This document shows positions 18,493 to 28,052 of a stretch of DNA of 64,000 nt, piece after piece (position 1 is the first letter of the stretch; every line of letters begins with the position of its first letter). Position numbers and translations under genes: made by a program. The notes beneath the pieces were generated by a model, which saw only the letters and a list, made by a program, of their open reading frames with translations, had not been told where the DNA came from and made no database searches. The DNA comes from Rubripirellula tenax (lineage in GTDB: Bacteria; Planctomycetota; Planctomycetia; Pirellulales; Pirellulaceae): contig NZ_SJPW01000006.1 of assembly GCF_007860125.1 (NCBI RefSeq), positions 179,744 through 243,743 on the forward strand, written 5' to 3'.

Positions 18493-19521
18493 CTACCTTG
18501 GCGCTTCGTCCGCGGCCAATTCGATCCACATCGGCATTTGGCGTGTTACCAGCATCGCTGCTTCCGGAGACACCCCGAACTGGGCGGCAAAGTCAAAGGT
18601 TCCCGAGCGGCCAGTGAATTCGGCGGTGAACTTTGGGTCCAGCAAGATATGTTGGCGAAGCCCCTCGCGATTAACGATCGACTCGACACCGGGAATCATC
18701 CCCAGTTCGCCAAGTCGTCCCGGGCCGACGCCCAGATCGCCCACCATGATGCAGTCTTCATCACCCTGGGTTTCGTAGGTGAAGTTGCGAACGCTGACGA
18801 AGACATCGTCTAGTACAGCCAATTCGCCCGAAGGTCGGTCTCGCGATGGTGGTATCGCGCGTGCGTTGATCAATGTGAAGCGAAGTGGTCGTCGACCATC
18901 GGTAAATCCGATGCGTGTTTCGAACGATCCGTACATCGGTTCAAACAGCATTCGATCTGCTTCGTCATTCACCACACCGATTGAATCGGGTACCGCGGCG
19001 ATTCGGGACTTGTCCCAAACAAACGCGTAGGATTGGAATTGTCCGCGCCGTCCGACTGGCTTGCTGATATTGACGCCGTAGTCGCCGCCCGACGCGGTCA
19101 TCTTTTCGACCGCATCGCGAATCGGCGTGGCGTCGCCGCCATCGATACCTTGAACCGCAACAACATCGAATTGCGCCAAGATGCGGGCCAGCAACCGAAT
19201 TTGTTCTGGTGCCACCAACGTGGCGTCCGCGAATCCTTCCAGCGCGATCGTTGCCACGCGAATGGTTTCGTTCGATTTGCCATTGTCGCCAAAGCCGACC
19301 GGCGTCAAGTCAACTTTCGAATCGGCGGCCAATGCATCGCTTGATCCGATCCCGTCCAGGGACGATAGGTTGATGCGCCCTGACATCAAAAAGCCAGCCA
19401 AGACGACGATTGTGACGACCGTCGCAATGGGGCCCAACCAACGCACCAGGGGGACGTCGATGGAAACGCTGCTGATTCGGCTTCGTCGTCGCCGACGCAT
19501 GCTGCCGAAGATGCCCGTCAC
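18493..19521 (-). CDS. DNase I-fold (EEP) protein with degenerate active site, membrane-anchored
   Basis: A 342-aa protein: basic N-terminus, one membrane segment at about residues 30-48, then an endonuclease/exonuclease/phosphatase-like domain from about residue 85. The order of strands matches EEP, but catalytic positions look lost. The usual Gln-Glu is replaced in 'DVVAVQGIDGG', the Asp-x-Asn-Ala motif is 'IMVGDLGVGPG', and the C-terminal Ser-Asp-His is 'MLVTRQMPMWIEL'. It may therefore bind rather than cut its ligand. Its start overlaps the stop of the upstream HEAT-repeat gene (ATGA), so the pair is probably co-translated. Confidence 0.72.
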   Translation of the reverse strand: MTGIFGSMRRRRRSRISSVSIDVPLVRWLGPIATVVTIVVLAGFLMSGRINLSSLDGIGSSDALAADSKVDLTPVGFGDNGKSNETIRVATIALEGFADATLVAPEQIRLLARILAQFDVVAVQGIDGGDATPIRDAVEKMTASGGDYGVNISKPVGRRGQFQSYAFVWDKSRIAAVPDSIGVVNDEADRMLFEPMYGSFETRIGFTDGRRPLRFTLINARAIPPSRDRPSGELAVLDDVFVSVRNFTYETQGDEDCIMVGDLGVGPGRLGELGMIPGVESIVNREGLRQHILLDPKFTAEFTGRSGTFDFAAQFGVSPEAAMLVTRQMPMWIELAADEAPR

Positions 19522-20033
19522 GCTGCCTCGCCGATCATTTCAAGGGCTTCGGCAACCAGTCGTTGCAACCGGGGCGGCGCGTCTTCGGCGGTTCGACGCA
19601 GCGTGATTGCGGCCGAAGCAGCCGAAGGACCGATTTGGCTGAGTGCCCAAGCAGCGCGTTCTCGTGCCGGCAAATACAGCGAGTCGCCGAGGCAAATTTC
19701 GAGCGCGTCGACGGCAACGCGAGTTTTTGGTGCGACATCGGGGCCGAGCCGGCCAAGCATGGTGGCGGCCCAGTAACACACTTCGCCTTCTTCGCCGCCC
19801 GCCAATAAATCGGCCAGTTCCTCGACATCCGACGCGACTGGTGCGATGGCGACTTCCAACAGTTCGGCCGCCCATCGGCGAACTTCGTCGTCACGGCATC
19901 CGGCAAGCCGAACGACGGCCGCGGTATAGCCCCTCAGCTCGGTTTGTTCTGCCATTTCTTGCAAAGCGGATGCCTGATCGCTGGCCGAGGTGCTGGTCAA
20001 TCGTTCGGACCAAGATCGAGTTTCGGCTGACAT
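19518..20033 (-). CDS. HEAT-repeat protein
   Basis: A 171-aa all-helical protein with about four HEAT-like repeats: 'CRDDEVRRWAAELLEVAI', 'GEVCYWAATMLGRLG', 'PARERAAWALSQIG' and 'PRLQRLVAEALEMIG'. Such repeats form protein-binding solenoids; no enzyme motif. Start taken at ATG 20033 (MSAETRSW); an in-frame start at 20099 would add a 22-residue stretch without helical character. It overlaps the degenerate EEP gene by ATGA. Confidence 0.8.
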   Translation of the reverse strand: MSAETRSWSERLTSTSASDQASALQEMAEQTELRGYTAAVVRLAGCRDDEVRRWAAELLEVAIAPVASDVEELADLLAGGEEGEVCYWAATMLGRLGPDVAPKTRVAVDALEICLGDSLYLPARERAAWALSQIGPSAASAAITLRRTAEDAPPRLQRLVAEALEMIGEAA

Positions 20034-20354
20034 ATTTGGGCTCTCCGTCGCTTTGCGAGCAGTGGGGTGGTTTGGCCGAATGAGCGGACATACTGACAAA
20101 TTCGCCAGCAGACGACTACAATTGGGTTTGTTCTCTGGTACGGAAAATTGAGTGTTTCACACAAGAGCTTTTCGATGAAACTAGCACTCGATTTTGCCGG
20201 GATTGCCGGTCGAGCGTGGAATGGTACTGTCCGCGGGGATTTTTTCTTCGCCTCGAATGCGGTCAAGTAACCAAAGGCGGCTTCGTTTGCAGGCTTCAGT
20301 TGGGCAATGAGCCGTCCATCCGACGAATAAACTGTTATTTCTTTAGGAAATCTG
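20034..20354. other. Intergenic region upstream of metF
   Basis: A 321-base divergent spacer. I looked for SAM-I, SAH and cobalamin riboswitch cores ahead of metF and saw none. An AGGAAA ribosome-binding site lies 7 bases before the metF ATG. Nothing else can be supported. Confidence 0.6.
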
Positions 20355-21224
20355 ATGAGCCTTCTTTCACACTACAACGAATCGCGACCCGCGATTTCGT
20401 TTGAACTGTTTCCGCCCAAGACCGAAGAAGGCATGGAAGTGCTTTGCGACAATGTGCGTCAATTGTGCGAGTTCAAGCCAAGCTATTTCACATGCACGTA
20501 CGGCGCCGGTGGTTCGACGCGCGGAACGACATTGTCAGTGCTCCAAAGAGTGCGTGAGATCACGAATTTGCCGGTCGCGTCTCACCTGACGTGCGTCGGT
20601 TCGACGGTGGCCGAACTGGAATCCTATCTTGCCGAAGCCGTCGCCCAAGGTGTGGACTACATCGTTGCGCTTCGCGGTGATCCGCCCAAGGGAACCGACA
20701 AGTTCGTCGCCGTTGAAGGTGGTTTGAATTACGCCAACGAATTGGTCGAAGTGATTCAAGGCAAGTTCTCGAATCTCGGTATCGCGGTTGCGGGGTACCC
20801 CGAAGTCCACCAAGAGGCGCCCGATGCGAAAACCGATTTGGAAAATTTGAAGCGCAAGGTTGATGCCGGCGCCGACATCGTCGTCACTCAATTGTTTTAC
20901 GACAACATCGACTATTTTCGTTTCCGTGACCGATGTGTGGCTGCCGGTATCAACGTGCCGATCGTGCCCGGCATCCTGCCCGTAACGAATTTCAAGCAGG
21001 CCCAACGGATCGCTTCGATGTGCAAAGCCGGAATTCCCTACGATCTCGAAAAAGCGATGAATGCGACGGATGACCCACAATCGCAATTTGAAATCGGCGT
21101 CGAACATGCACGTCAGCAAACGATCAACTTGATCGAAAACGGTGTTCCCGGCATTCACTACTATGTGCTGAACAAGAGCGACGCCGCCAAGGCGCTTCTT
21201 GACGGGATTCAAATGGTCGGTTGA
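20355..21224 (+). CDS. metF: 5,10-methylenetetrahydrofolate reductase
   Basis: FAD-dependent reductase that makes 5-methyl-THF for methionine synthesis. The 289-aa TIM-barrel protein has the typical start 'RPAISFELFPPKTEEGMEVL' (catalytic Glu in the FELFPPK motif), 'TCTYGAGGSTR', 'HLTCVG', 'VDYIVALRGDPPKG', 'DIVVTQLFYDN' and 'PGILPVTNFKQ'. Length is normal for the family. It is followed directly by a hydrolase gene. The metX-W/metY genes at 50-53 kb belong to the same end product, methionine. Confidence 0.95.
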   Translation: MSLLSHYNESRPAISFELFPPKTEEGMEVLCDNVRQLCEFKPSYFTCTYGAGGSTRGTTLSVLQRVREITNLPVASHLTCVGSTVAELESYLAEAVAQGVDYIVALRGDPPKGTDKFVAVEGGLNYANELVEVIQGKFSNLGIAVAGYPEVHQEAPDAKTDLENLKRKVDAGADIVVTQLFYDNIDYFRFRDRCVAAGINVPIVPGILPVTNFKQAQRIASMCKAGIPYDLEKAMNATDDPQSQFEIGVEHARQQTINLIENGVPGIHYYVLNKSDAAKALLDGIQMVG

Positions 21225-21235
21225 TCCATTCGGCG

Positions 21236-22378
21236 ATGAACGTGCCAACGCCTGTATGCCTTCCTCCGTTTCTTTGCCACACCTTGGATGAAGCCGAGGC
21301 GTTGGGACGACACGAATTCGTGTCTCGCCGTGACATCAACGCGTTCGTTGACGATGAATCTCAAGTTGACGCTTGTCGCCGAGCGTTTGACTCATCGGGC
21401 GTCACCGATATCGTTCTGGTCCATGGGACATTTGCGGGCAACGACTCGTTGGGGACGCTGCGTCGGTTGGCGAGTTTCTCGCCCGGCTTGGCCGATCAAT
21501 GGATGGTGCAGATCAAGCGGGGTTTTGATCAGTTAGCGGGTGAAGTCGGTAACTTCACGCAAGACTATGCCGATCAAATGCTCGCGCGAGTCCAGCTTCC
21601 CGGCGGCCGCCACGTTCGAGTCGACCGGCTTCATTGGTCTGGCGAAAATCATACGCTCGGCCGAGCCAACGCAGTCATGGCGTTGTTCAGCCGGTTGATC
21701 AGCGAAGGTGGATGCGAACGCGTTTTGATCATGGCACACTCGCACGGTGGAAATGTCGTCGCGATGTTGTCCCACTTGATCGCGACGAACGCGGATACGC
21801 GGAAAGCCTTCTGTCGAAATCTGCGGCTGTCGCCCGGAGAACTTGATCGGTTTTGCGAATGTGAAGTCGGACGAATGCCCAAGATCGACGTCGTGAACTT
21901 TGGCACGCCACTGAGATACCGTTGGAACGTTTCCGCAATCGCGAATCTGATGCACGTTGTCCAACATCGTTCGCTCGATCCGTCCGTTCCGGCACGAGCC
22001 GAGTTTCCCACGTCGGTCGAAGATCTTCGCAGTGCGGCCGCGGGTGACTATGTCCAACAAATCGGTATCGCGGGTACCGACTTCCCGGCGGTAGCGGACG
22101 GGATCGGCGATTTGCGCCGCAATCGTCGATTGCGGAAAATGTTTGAATCCGACGGCGCTGGCCGTGACTTGGTCAATCGATTGCGTCGGGGGCGACGCTG
22201 TTCGCTCGACGGCGTAACGCTATTGATGGACTATCCCGATGATTCGGATAAGGGAAACCGCAAGCTATTTGGCCACGGTGTTTACACGGCGTCGAAATGG
22301 ATTCCGTTCCATATGAAAATGATCGGCGATCGCTTTTACGGGCTCGCCGGTCGATTAGACGAGCGCGATCAAACCTGA
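21236..22378 (+). CDS. Putative alpha/beta hydrolase
   Basis: A 380-aa cytoplasmic protein with an alpha/beta-hydrolase pattern: 'DIVLVHGTFAGNDSLG' (oxyanion-type HG segment, residues about 60-75) and a nucleophile elbow 'LIMAHSHGGNVVAML' (Ser in A-H-S-H-G). Between these is an insert of about 90 residues. A C-terminal His candidate is in 'LFGHGVYTAS'. Substrate unknown. ATG 21236 is preferred; a TTG at 21221 would overlap the metF stop. The last 10 bases overlap the end of convergent fumC. Confidence 0.7.
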   Translation: MNVPTPVCLPPFLCHTLDEAEALGRHEFVSRRDINAFVDDESQVDACRRAFDSSGVTDIVLVHGTFAGNDSLGTLRRLASFSPGLADQWMVQIKRGFDQLAGEVGNFTQDYADQMLARVQLPGGRHVRVDRLHWSGENHTLGRANAVMALFSRLISEGGCERVLIMAHSHGGNVVAMLSHLIATNADTRKAFCRNLRLSPGELDRFCECEVGRMPKIDVVNFGTPLRYRWNVSAIANLMHVVQHRSLDPSVPARAEFPTSVEDLRSAAAGDYVQQIGIAGTDFPAVADGIGDLRRNRRLRKMFESDGAGRDLVNRLRRGRRCSLDGVTLLMDYPDDSDKGNRKLFGHGVYTASKWIPFHMKMIGDRFYGLAGRLDERDQT

Positions 22379-23793
22379 GGCTCTGTCATTTTCCAAGGAT
22401 CCAACGCTTCCGTGAGGGTATCCTCGGGCAGGATGCCTTTCTCGCGACAAAGTTCGCGAATCGTTTGACCGGTTGAGAATGCTTCTTTGGCAAGTTTGGC
22501 GGCTTGGTCATAGCCAATCAAGGCGTTCAGGCTGGTGCACATTGCCAAGCTTTGTTCCACCGATGCATCGCAAGCCTCTTCGTTGGCTTGCAAATCATCC
22601 AAGCAAAATTCGACGAACGCGACGACACCTTGCGAAAGCAGGTGGACCGATTCCAAGACTGTATCTGCCATCACTGGCATCATGATATTGAGTTGGAAAT
22701 TTCCGCCGCTCGCGCCGCTGACCGTCATCGTCGTGTCATTGCCCATCACGCGTGCGGTCAGCTGCATCATCGATTCGCACATCACGGGGTTCACTTTGCC
22801 CGGCATGATCGAGCTGCCCGGTTGGCGATCGGGCAGAATGACTTCGAAGAATCCGCAACGAGGTCCGCTGCCGAGCCATCGAATATTGTTGGCAACGTTG
22901 AAGAGTGTCTGAGCGATGCATTTCAGTTCGCCATGCGAGTGAACGAGTGCATCGCGTTGGGCATTGGCCTCGAAATGGTTGGCTGCTTCCACAAAAGCGA
23001 TCCCCGTTTTTTCGGCCAGCACCGCAGCGACTCTGGAGCCGAATTCTGGGTGAGTGTTGATGCCGCTGCCGACGGCGGTGCCACCGACCGGCAATTCCAG
23101 CACTGCATCGCGAGCCGATTCGGCGCGAGCGATCGACAACTCGATCTGTCTCGCAAATCCGCCGAATTCTTGGCCAAGACGCAGCGGCGTGGCGTCCATC
23201 AAGTGAGTGCGTCCGATCTTGATGATCTTATCCCACTGTTTGGCCTTGTCGGCGAGCACCACGTGCATTCGGCGCAATGCGGGCAGCAACTGCGTTTCGA
23301 TTTGAACGGCGGTGGCAACGTGAATTGCGGTAGGAAACGTATCGTTGGTGCTCTGTCCCATGTTGACGTGATCGTTGGGGTGAATCGGTTTTTCGGCCGC
23401 CAACCGATCTCCGCCTGCGATCTCGATCGCCCGATTGCTGATCACTTCATTGACATTCATGTTGCTGCTGGTTCCGCTTCCCGTTTGAAAAACGTCAATC
23501 GGGAATTGATCGGCTAGCCCGCCTTCGGCGATTTCCATCGCCGCTTGCAACATCGCGCTGACCTGACCATCCAGCATCGGGTTCTTGCCCGTTCCTGTTA
23601 GTTTTCCGAGATCTCGATTGGCTACACCACAGGCGTATTTGACCCATCCCATTGCCGAAATCATCGCCGGTGGCAGCCGCCATCCGCTAATCGGAAAGTT
23701 CTCAACCGCCCTTTGCGTTTGAGCTCCGTAAAACGCGTTTGCGGGAACACGAACTTCGCCCATGGAATCGCGTTCGGTTCGGTAGTCAGTCAT
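22369..23793 (-). CDS. fumC: Class II fumarate hydratase
   Basis: TCA-cycle enzyme interconverting fumarate and malate. The 474-aa protein is full-length and carries 'FQTGSGTSSNMNVNEV' (residues about 102-117), 'HPNDHVNMGQSTNDTFPTA', the catalytic-His block 'KIGRTHLMDATPLRLGQEF' (His197) and the superfamily signature GSSIMPGKVNPVMCE at 326-340 on the mobile loop. Related aspartase and argininosuccinate lyase lack the fumarase pattern seen here, though class II fumarase and aspartase are close. The 3' end overlaps the convergent hydrolase gene by 10 bases. Confidence 0.94.
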   Translation of the reverse strand: MTDYRTERDSMGEVRVPANAFYGAQTQRAVENFPISGWRLPPAMISAMGWVKYACGVANRDLGKLTGTGKNPMLDGQVSAMLQAAMEIAEGGLADQFPIDVFQTGSGTSSNMNVNEVISNRAIEIAGGDRLAAEKPIHPNDHVNMGQSTNDTFPTAIHVATAVQIETQLLPALRRMHVVLADKAKQWDKIIKIGRTHLMDATPLRLGQEFGGFARQIELSIARAESARDAVLELPVGGTAVGSGINTHPEFGSRVAAVLAEKTGIAFVEAANHFEANAQRDALVHSHGELKCIAQTLFNVANNIRWLGSGPRCGFFEVILPDRQPGSSIMPGKVNPVMCESMMQLTARVMGNDTTMTVSGASGGNFQLNIMMPVMADTVLESVHLLSQGVVAFVEFCLDDLQANEEACDASVEQSLAMCTSLNALIGYDQAAKLAKEAFSTGQTIRELCREKGILPEDTLTEALDPWKMTEPQV

Positions 23794-24118
23794 GGTGCTG
23801 TTGGCTTCTGTTCGAGGCGGAAAGGAAGGGGAAATGGCACTTGTCGGTGGTGCGACGTGACCGCGAGTCCATCATAAGGGGACATCCGCATTGTCGGGAG
23901 ACGGCACTTGTCCCGGGCTGCTCTCGCATCGGCGTGAATAACCTGCACAGTCGCGAAAACCGAATTTTTCGTCTCGTTTAACACACACGGATCTGGGTGA
24001 CTGTCGTTTCGGTTCCGCCGTGGTGGTCTTTTTCGGCCTACGCTTTTACCGACCATGGCTGTCACGTGGTACGACCTTGCATTCTGTCCTTTCCCAATCA
24101 TTCACCCTCGATCGATCC
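23794..24118. other. Intergenic region between fumC and the HD-GYP gene
   Basis: A 325-base divergent spacer holding both promoters. Nothing else recognisable. The frame of the HD-GYP gene stays open up to 24020 but this part shows no conserved character. Confidence 0.5.
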
Positions 24119-25396
24119 ATGCCAAACGAAGGTAACTCCGCATTGCCGTTCAACATGGCTTCGGCGGCGAGTTTTCCGATCATGGGCGGAATTGGATCGA
24201 GCGGAACGGCGATGGATCGGTCGATCGAGAATGCCCCCGACGTCAATGACGAACTCGATCGGCTGACCGAAGCGCTGTCTGTCAAGTTTGAAGAGCTCAG
24301 TTTGATCCATCAGCTCAGCGAACAGTTGAAGCTGGAGGACGACCCGTCGCAGCTGTGCCAATCGCTTCTATCGGGATTGGTGTCCTGTATCTCGGCCGGC
24401 ACTTTGGTCATCCAACTGTTCGAAGACGACGAGTTCGGAATCAAGCCTCAGCACTATTCAGCCGGCAACGAAGTATCGACCGAACGCATCGCTGCGTTCG
24501 CGTCCGTGGTTACCGAAACGAAACGAGAAGCGTCGCCAAGCGTCTTTGTCGACAATCATGTTTCCGATGCCGATGTTGTTGCGATCAGCCATCAAGACGA
24601 TGACGGCGGCGAGTTCGGTGCAGATCTGACGCATCGCGTGATCGTGGTTACGATTCGCCGCCAACGCCAAGTGCTTGGCCAAATGATCGCCATCCGTCGG
24701 TCGTGCGACCCCGAGTTCGGCAGTGTCGAGGCCGACTTGATGAAGTCGACTTCGATTTTGTTGGGCGTCCACCTAGTGAACCAGCGCCAATTCCAAGCCA
24801 TGCAGCAGATGTTCGAAGGAATGATCGGTTCGCTCGCTTCGGCGTTGGATGCGAAAGACAATTATACGTCCGGTCACAGTACTCGGGTGGCCGACCTGTC
24901 CGTCGAGCTTGCCCGCGGATTGGGATTTGACGACGAAAGCATCGGCCGCATCCACATGGCCGGTATCTTGCACGATATCGGAAAGATCGGTGTGAAGGAC
25001 TCGGTGCTGTGCAAGCCAGGACAATTGACCGACGACGAGTTCGAACAAATCAAACAGCATCCGGTCATCGGTTTCGATATCCTCAGCGGCATTCGGCCGT
25101 TTCGAAAAATCTTGCCCGCCGTCCGGCATCACCACGAATCATGGGACGGCACTGGATATCCCGATGGGCTGCTCGGATGCCAGATCCCTCGCGATGCTCA
25201 AGTCCTTGCGGTCGCCGATGCCTTCGATGCCATGACAAGCGATCGGCCCTATCGCAGCGGCATGCCGCTAGAAAGGGTCATCGAGATTTTTCAGCGGGGT
25301 CGCGGCATCCAGTGGGCTGCCGACGTTGTCGATGTGCTGTTGGCCAGTCCCGAAGTCATGCACGCATATTCCAAACGCGACCGAGTGACTGCATAA
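24119..25396 (+). CDS. GAF/HD-GYP domain protein, probable c-di-GMP phosphodiesterase or signal hydrolase
   Basis: A 425-aa cytoplasmic protein. Residues about 45-220 look like a GAF-type sensor preceded by a short coiled segment (DELDRLTEALSVKFEELSL). Residues about 228-420 are an HD-GYP domain with complete metal and substrate motifs: GHSTRV (252-257), HDIGK (His285/Asp286), the His of KQHPVIG (314), HHHE at 337-340 and GTGYP at 344-348. HD-GYP enzymes with these residues normally hydrolyse cyclic di-GMP. Start ATG 24119 is preferred over longer in-frame starts because the upstream part is not conserved-looking. Confidence 0.88.
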   Translation: MPNEGNSALPFNMASAASFPIMGGIGSSGTAMDRSIENAPDVNDELDRLTEALSVKFEELSLIHQLSEQLKLEDDPSQLCQSLLSGLVSCISAGTLVIQLFEDDEFGIKPQHYSAGNEVSTERIAAFASVVTETKREASPSVFVDNHVSDADVVAISHQDDDGGEFGADLTHRVIVVTIRRQRQVLGQMIAIRRSCDPEFGSVEADLMKSTSILLGVHLVNQRQFQAMQQMFEGMIGSLASALDAKDNYTSGHSTRVADLSVELARGLGFDDESIGRIHMAGILHDIGKIGVKDSVLCKPGQLTDDEFEQIKQHPVIGFDILSGIRPFRKILPAVRHHHESWDGTGYPDGLLGCQIPRDAQVLAVADAFDAMTSDRPYRSGMPLERVIEIFQRGRGIQWAADVVDVLLASPEVMHAYSKRDRVTA

Positions 25397-25431
25397 TTCA
25401 CGCTCCTCGGTTTCGTCGGAGTTTTGAATTG

Positions 25432-26517
25432 ATGCGTTTTCTTTTGATCTGGTCGTTGTGTGCGTGTGTCTTATCGCTCGACACGGTGGACGCCGCGCCA
25501 CCGGCGTCGCCCCAGTCCTTTGCCGGTACCGGAGAGCCGCCAAATTCAGGTTCGCCCCATCCCGACGCGACGATGCCCAAGCTTCGTAGCCAAGCGAAGC
25601 TAGGAACTCCGTTCGGGGTAGAAGTTGTCGAGGATCGATTCTGGATCACCACGATCGATGACCACTGTGTGTACCGAGGCTTGTTGGGCGGTGACTCGAT
25701 TGAACGTGTTGCTGGAAACGGAATGGTTGGCTATTCGGGTGATGGTGGCCCCGCCCTCAAAGCCACCTTCAACTGGCCTCATGAAGTCCGATGTGACGAC
25801 GCAGGAAACCTGTTTATCGCCGATACTCGCAATCACGTCATTCGCCGAATTGATGGGGTGACGGGGATCGTCATCACGGTTGCGGGCGACGGGACGGCTG
25901 GCTTCGCCGGTGAAGATTCTTCGGGCAATGAGGTTCGATTCAATCAACCCCATAGCGTCGCGCTCGATGGCGAGGGCGGATTGTTGGTCGCGGATACTGC
26001 CAACCATCGAATCCGACGCATCGACTTGTCAACGATGGCAGTGACCACCGTCGCAGGAAACGGAAAAAAGGAACTCCCGCCTGACGGATCGCCGGCGCAA
26101 GGCTGTTCGTTGTTCGGTCCGCGCTCCTTGGCGGTCGATAAGTCGTCGATTTGGATCGCAATGCGCGAAGGCAACAGTGTTTGGCGGATCGATCGTCGGG
26201 CAGGAACGATCCATCGAGTCGCCGGAACTGGAAAGAAAGGGTACAGCGGCGATCGCGGTGATCCGCTTCAAGCGACCTTCAGCGGCCCGAAAGGATTAGC
26301 AATCGATCGTCGCGGTCGATTGCTGGTTGCGGACACCGAAAACAACGCGGTTCGACGCATTGACCTTAGCAAGCAAACGATCGAAACCGTGATGGGAGGA
26401 AATGCGGCGCCACATTCATGTGAACTGAAACGACCCCATGGAATCAACGTGATCGACGGAACAGTCGTATTGGTTGCTGATTCTGAAAATCACCGTCTGA
26501 TGACCGATGCCCGCTGA
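25432..26517 (+). CDS. Secreted NHL-repeat beta-propeller protein
   Basis: A 361-aa exported protein: signal peptide (1-22, cleaving after VDAA), then NHL repeats such as 'VRCDDAGNLFIADTRNHVIRR', 'VALDGEGGLLVADTANHRIRR', 'AIDRRGRLLVADTENNAVRR' and a terminal 'VLVADSENHRL'. Each blade is preceded by a 'TVAGDGTAGFAGE' or 'VAGTGKKGYSGD' type strand, a pattern common in planctomycete exoproteins. It probably binds ligand or protein; no enzymatic motif. Start ATG 25432 begins the signal peptide. Its 3' end overlaps the convergent membrane gene by 28 bases. Confidence 0.85.
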   Translation: MRFLLIWSLCACVLSLDTVDAAPPASPQSFAGTGEPPNSGSPHPDATMPKLRSQAKLGTPFGVEVVEDRFWITTIDDHCVYRGLLGGDSIERVAGNGMVGYSGDGGPALKATFNWPHEVRCDDAGNLFIADTRNHVIRRIDGVTGIVITVAGDGTAGFAGEDSSGNEVRFNQPHSVALDGEGGLLVADTANHRIRRIDLSTMAVTTVAGNGKKELPPDGSPAQGCSLFGPRSLAVDKSSIWIAMREGNSVWRIDRRAGTIHRVAGTGKKGYSGDRGDPLQATFSGPKGLAIDRRGRLLVADTENNAVRRIDLSKQTIETVMGGNAAPHSCELKRPHGINVIDGTVVLVADSENHRLMTDAR

Positions 26518-27683
26518 CACGCTTTGACAACCTTTTCGATGGTCGCCTGCCATTCGCCGTGATCGGTGAACATGTCGGACTTCAGGTGAATGAATTTATT
26601 TGTGCCGCTTCGGCGCAGTGTGACATGCTGGTCGCTCTGATCAAAGATCACGATTGCGGGCCATTGAAACGATTCGTGAAAGTTGCCAAAGTCGGTGACG
26701 ATGCCCTCGTCGGAAACGTAGCCGGCAAAGAAATGCAACAATTGGGGTTCTTTCTGCTGCTTGTGTCTTAGTGATATGAACCAGATTGCGCCCGCGACCG
26801 CGTAGCCGAAAAGGATGACTTCGGCGACGCCCGACGCCGGAAACACAAATCGAACCAATTCGAAAAAGATTGCGGCAACGGAGACCAGAATCGAGCATCG
26901 TACAAGATGTGTGCGCCAGGGACGGCGGTTGAGCGATACGTTGGATCCACCGCGGCGCATGTCGTGGTTTGTCAATGGACCGGCAAACGGTATCGAATCG
27001 GGCGGCGGCGTCACTTCGCGAGGTCGTTCGCGATTTCGTAGCGAAGCGCGTGCTTTGATCCAGGGGTCAGGGGAACCGGGCTTCAAGTGCATGGCTTGCC
27101 ATCGCTTGGCTAAGGCAACCATGCGGTTCCAGCCATCGAGGTGAGTCATCATCGATGGATTGATCAGAATCACACGTTGAGCCGGCGTCGCCACCCTGAC
27201 GACCAATAGATTGGTACCCGATAAGAAATCCAAAATGGATGCCCATCGGTATCTGGTCCTCACGTGCTCCTCTAGGATTGTGAGTCCGTCCTTGTGAAAT
27301 TGAGCGGTAAGTGGAGTGTTCCAATCGGGGTGGCTATTAAGAAACAGTGATCGACGATAGCCGCGAGTCGAAACGGCCAGCACAGTCACCAATAGCAATG
27401 ACGCGAATACGCCGATCGGAATCCATTCGCGACCACCGAATCCGATCGTCACCAACATGAACAGCGCCAAGCATCCGATCATCACCGCTGGAAATGTGTA
27501 CCCCAAGTCACCGTCGATTTTCAAAAAATGCCCGAGGTCGGAATAATCCGCAGTACCGGCAATGTCGATTGTGTCGTCTCCAACGAGGTCGCTTAGCGAC
27601 GTTAGAACGTTGGGATTCGTGTTCGGATTGTCGACCGGCGATGATTCGATGTTCGTCGGCGGTTGATACGGGTTGGCCTTCAT
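26490..27683 (-). CDS. NPYQPP-type membrane protein, possibly two YcxB-like domains
   Basis: A 397-aa protein that begins MKANPYQPP, a start typical of many planctomycete membrane proteins. Two pairs of membrane segments are visible: about 66-84 with 90-108, and about 263-284 with 287-306. Each pair is followed by a soluble part with a similar ring, 'FHKDGLTILEEHVRTRYRWASI' and 'YVSDEGIVTDFGNFHESFQWPAI', which resembles the pattern of YcxB-like PH domains and suggests an internal duplication. Function unknown. Confidence 0.75.
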   Translation of the reverse strand: MKANPYQPPTNIESSPVDNPNTNPNVLTSLSDLVGDDTIDIAGTADYSDLGHFLKIDGDLGYTFPAVMIGCLALFMLVTIGFGGREWIPIGVFASLLLVTVLAVSTRGYRRSLFLNSHPDWNTPLTAQFHKDGLTILEEHVRTRYRWASILDFLSGTNLLVVRVATPAQRVILINPSMMTHLDGWNRMVALAKRWQAMHLKPGSPDPWIKARASLRNRERPREVTPPPDSIPFAGPLTNHDMRRGGSNVSLNRRPWRTHLVRCSILVSVAAIFFELVRFVFPASGVAEVILFGYAVAGAIWFISLRHKQQKEPQLLHFFAGYVSDEGIVTDFGNFHESFQWPAIVIFDQSDQHVTLRRSGTNKFIHLKSDMFTDHGEWQATIEKVVKACQRASVIRR

Positions 27684-28052
27684 TTCATCATCTTATCACG
27701 TGTCGGAAAGCTAGTCCCTCCAGCGAGCCCCCTGTCGCATTCAAATCAACCGGCATAGGCGGGCGACGCGTTGCGACCGAGAGTCAAAACTTGGGTCTTG
27801 TTCGATTTCAATCCGGTTGCACGCAGTTCTTGGGCAAGACTCGACGATAGCTAACCTTGAACACCTTTGAAATAAAGCGAAGGCGTTCAAGGCGAGCCAC
27901 CACGAGGTTACCGAGTCACAGTCTTTACCGAATACGATCCTTCGTCCACGTCTGGATCTTGTTTGAGTGACGGCCTTTTGACCCTCGGTCAACACGCTAC
28001 CGGCGAAGCCTTGCGGAACCTTCCCTAAAACTAACTCCATGGAGATATCACG
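27684..28052. other. Intergenic region upstream of the Cys-rich gene
   Basis: A 369-base divergent spacer. GGAG eight bases before the ATG at 28053 is a plausible ribosome-binding site. No gene or structured RNA can be supported. Confidence 0.5.

Noticed and set aside
20034..20354. SAM or SAH riboswitch before metF
   Set aside because: None of the conserved core strings are present in the leader.
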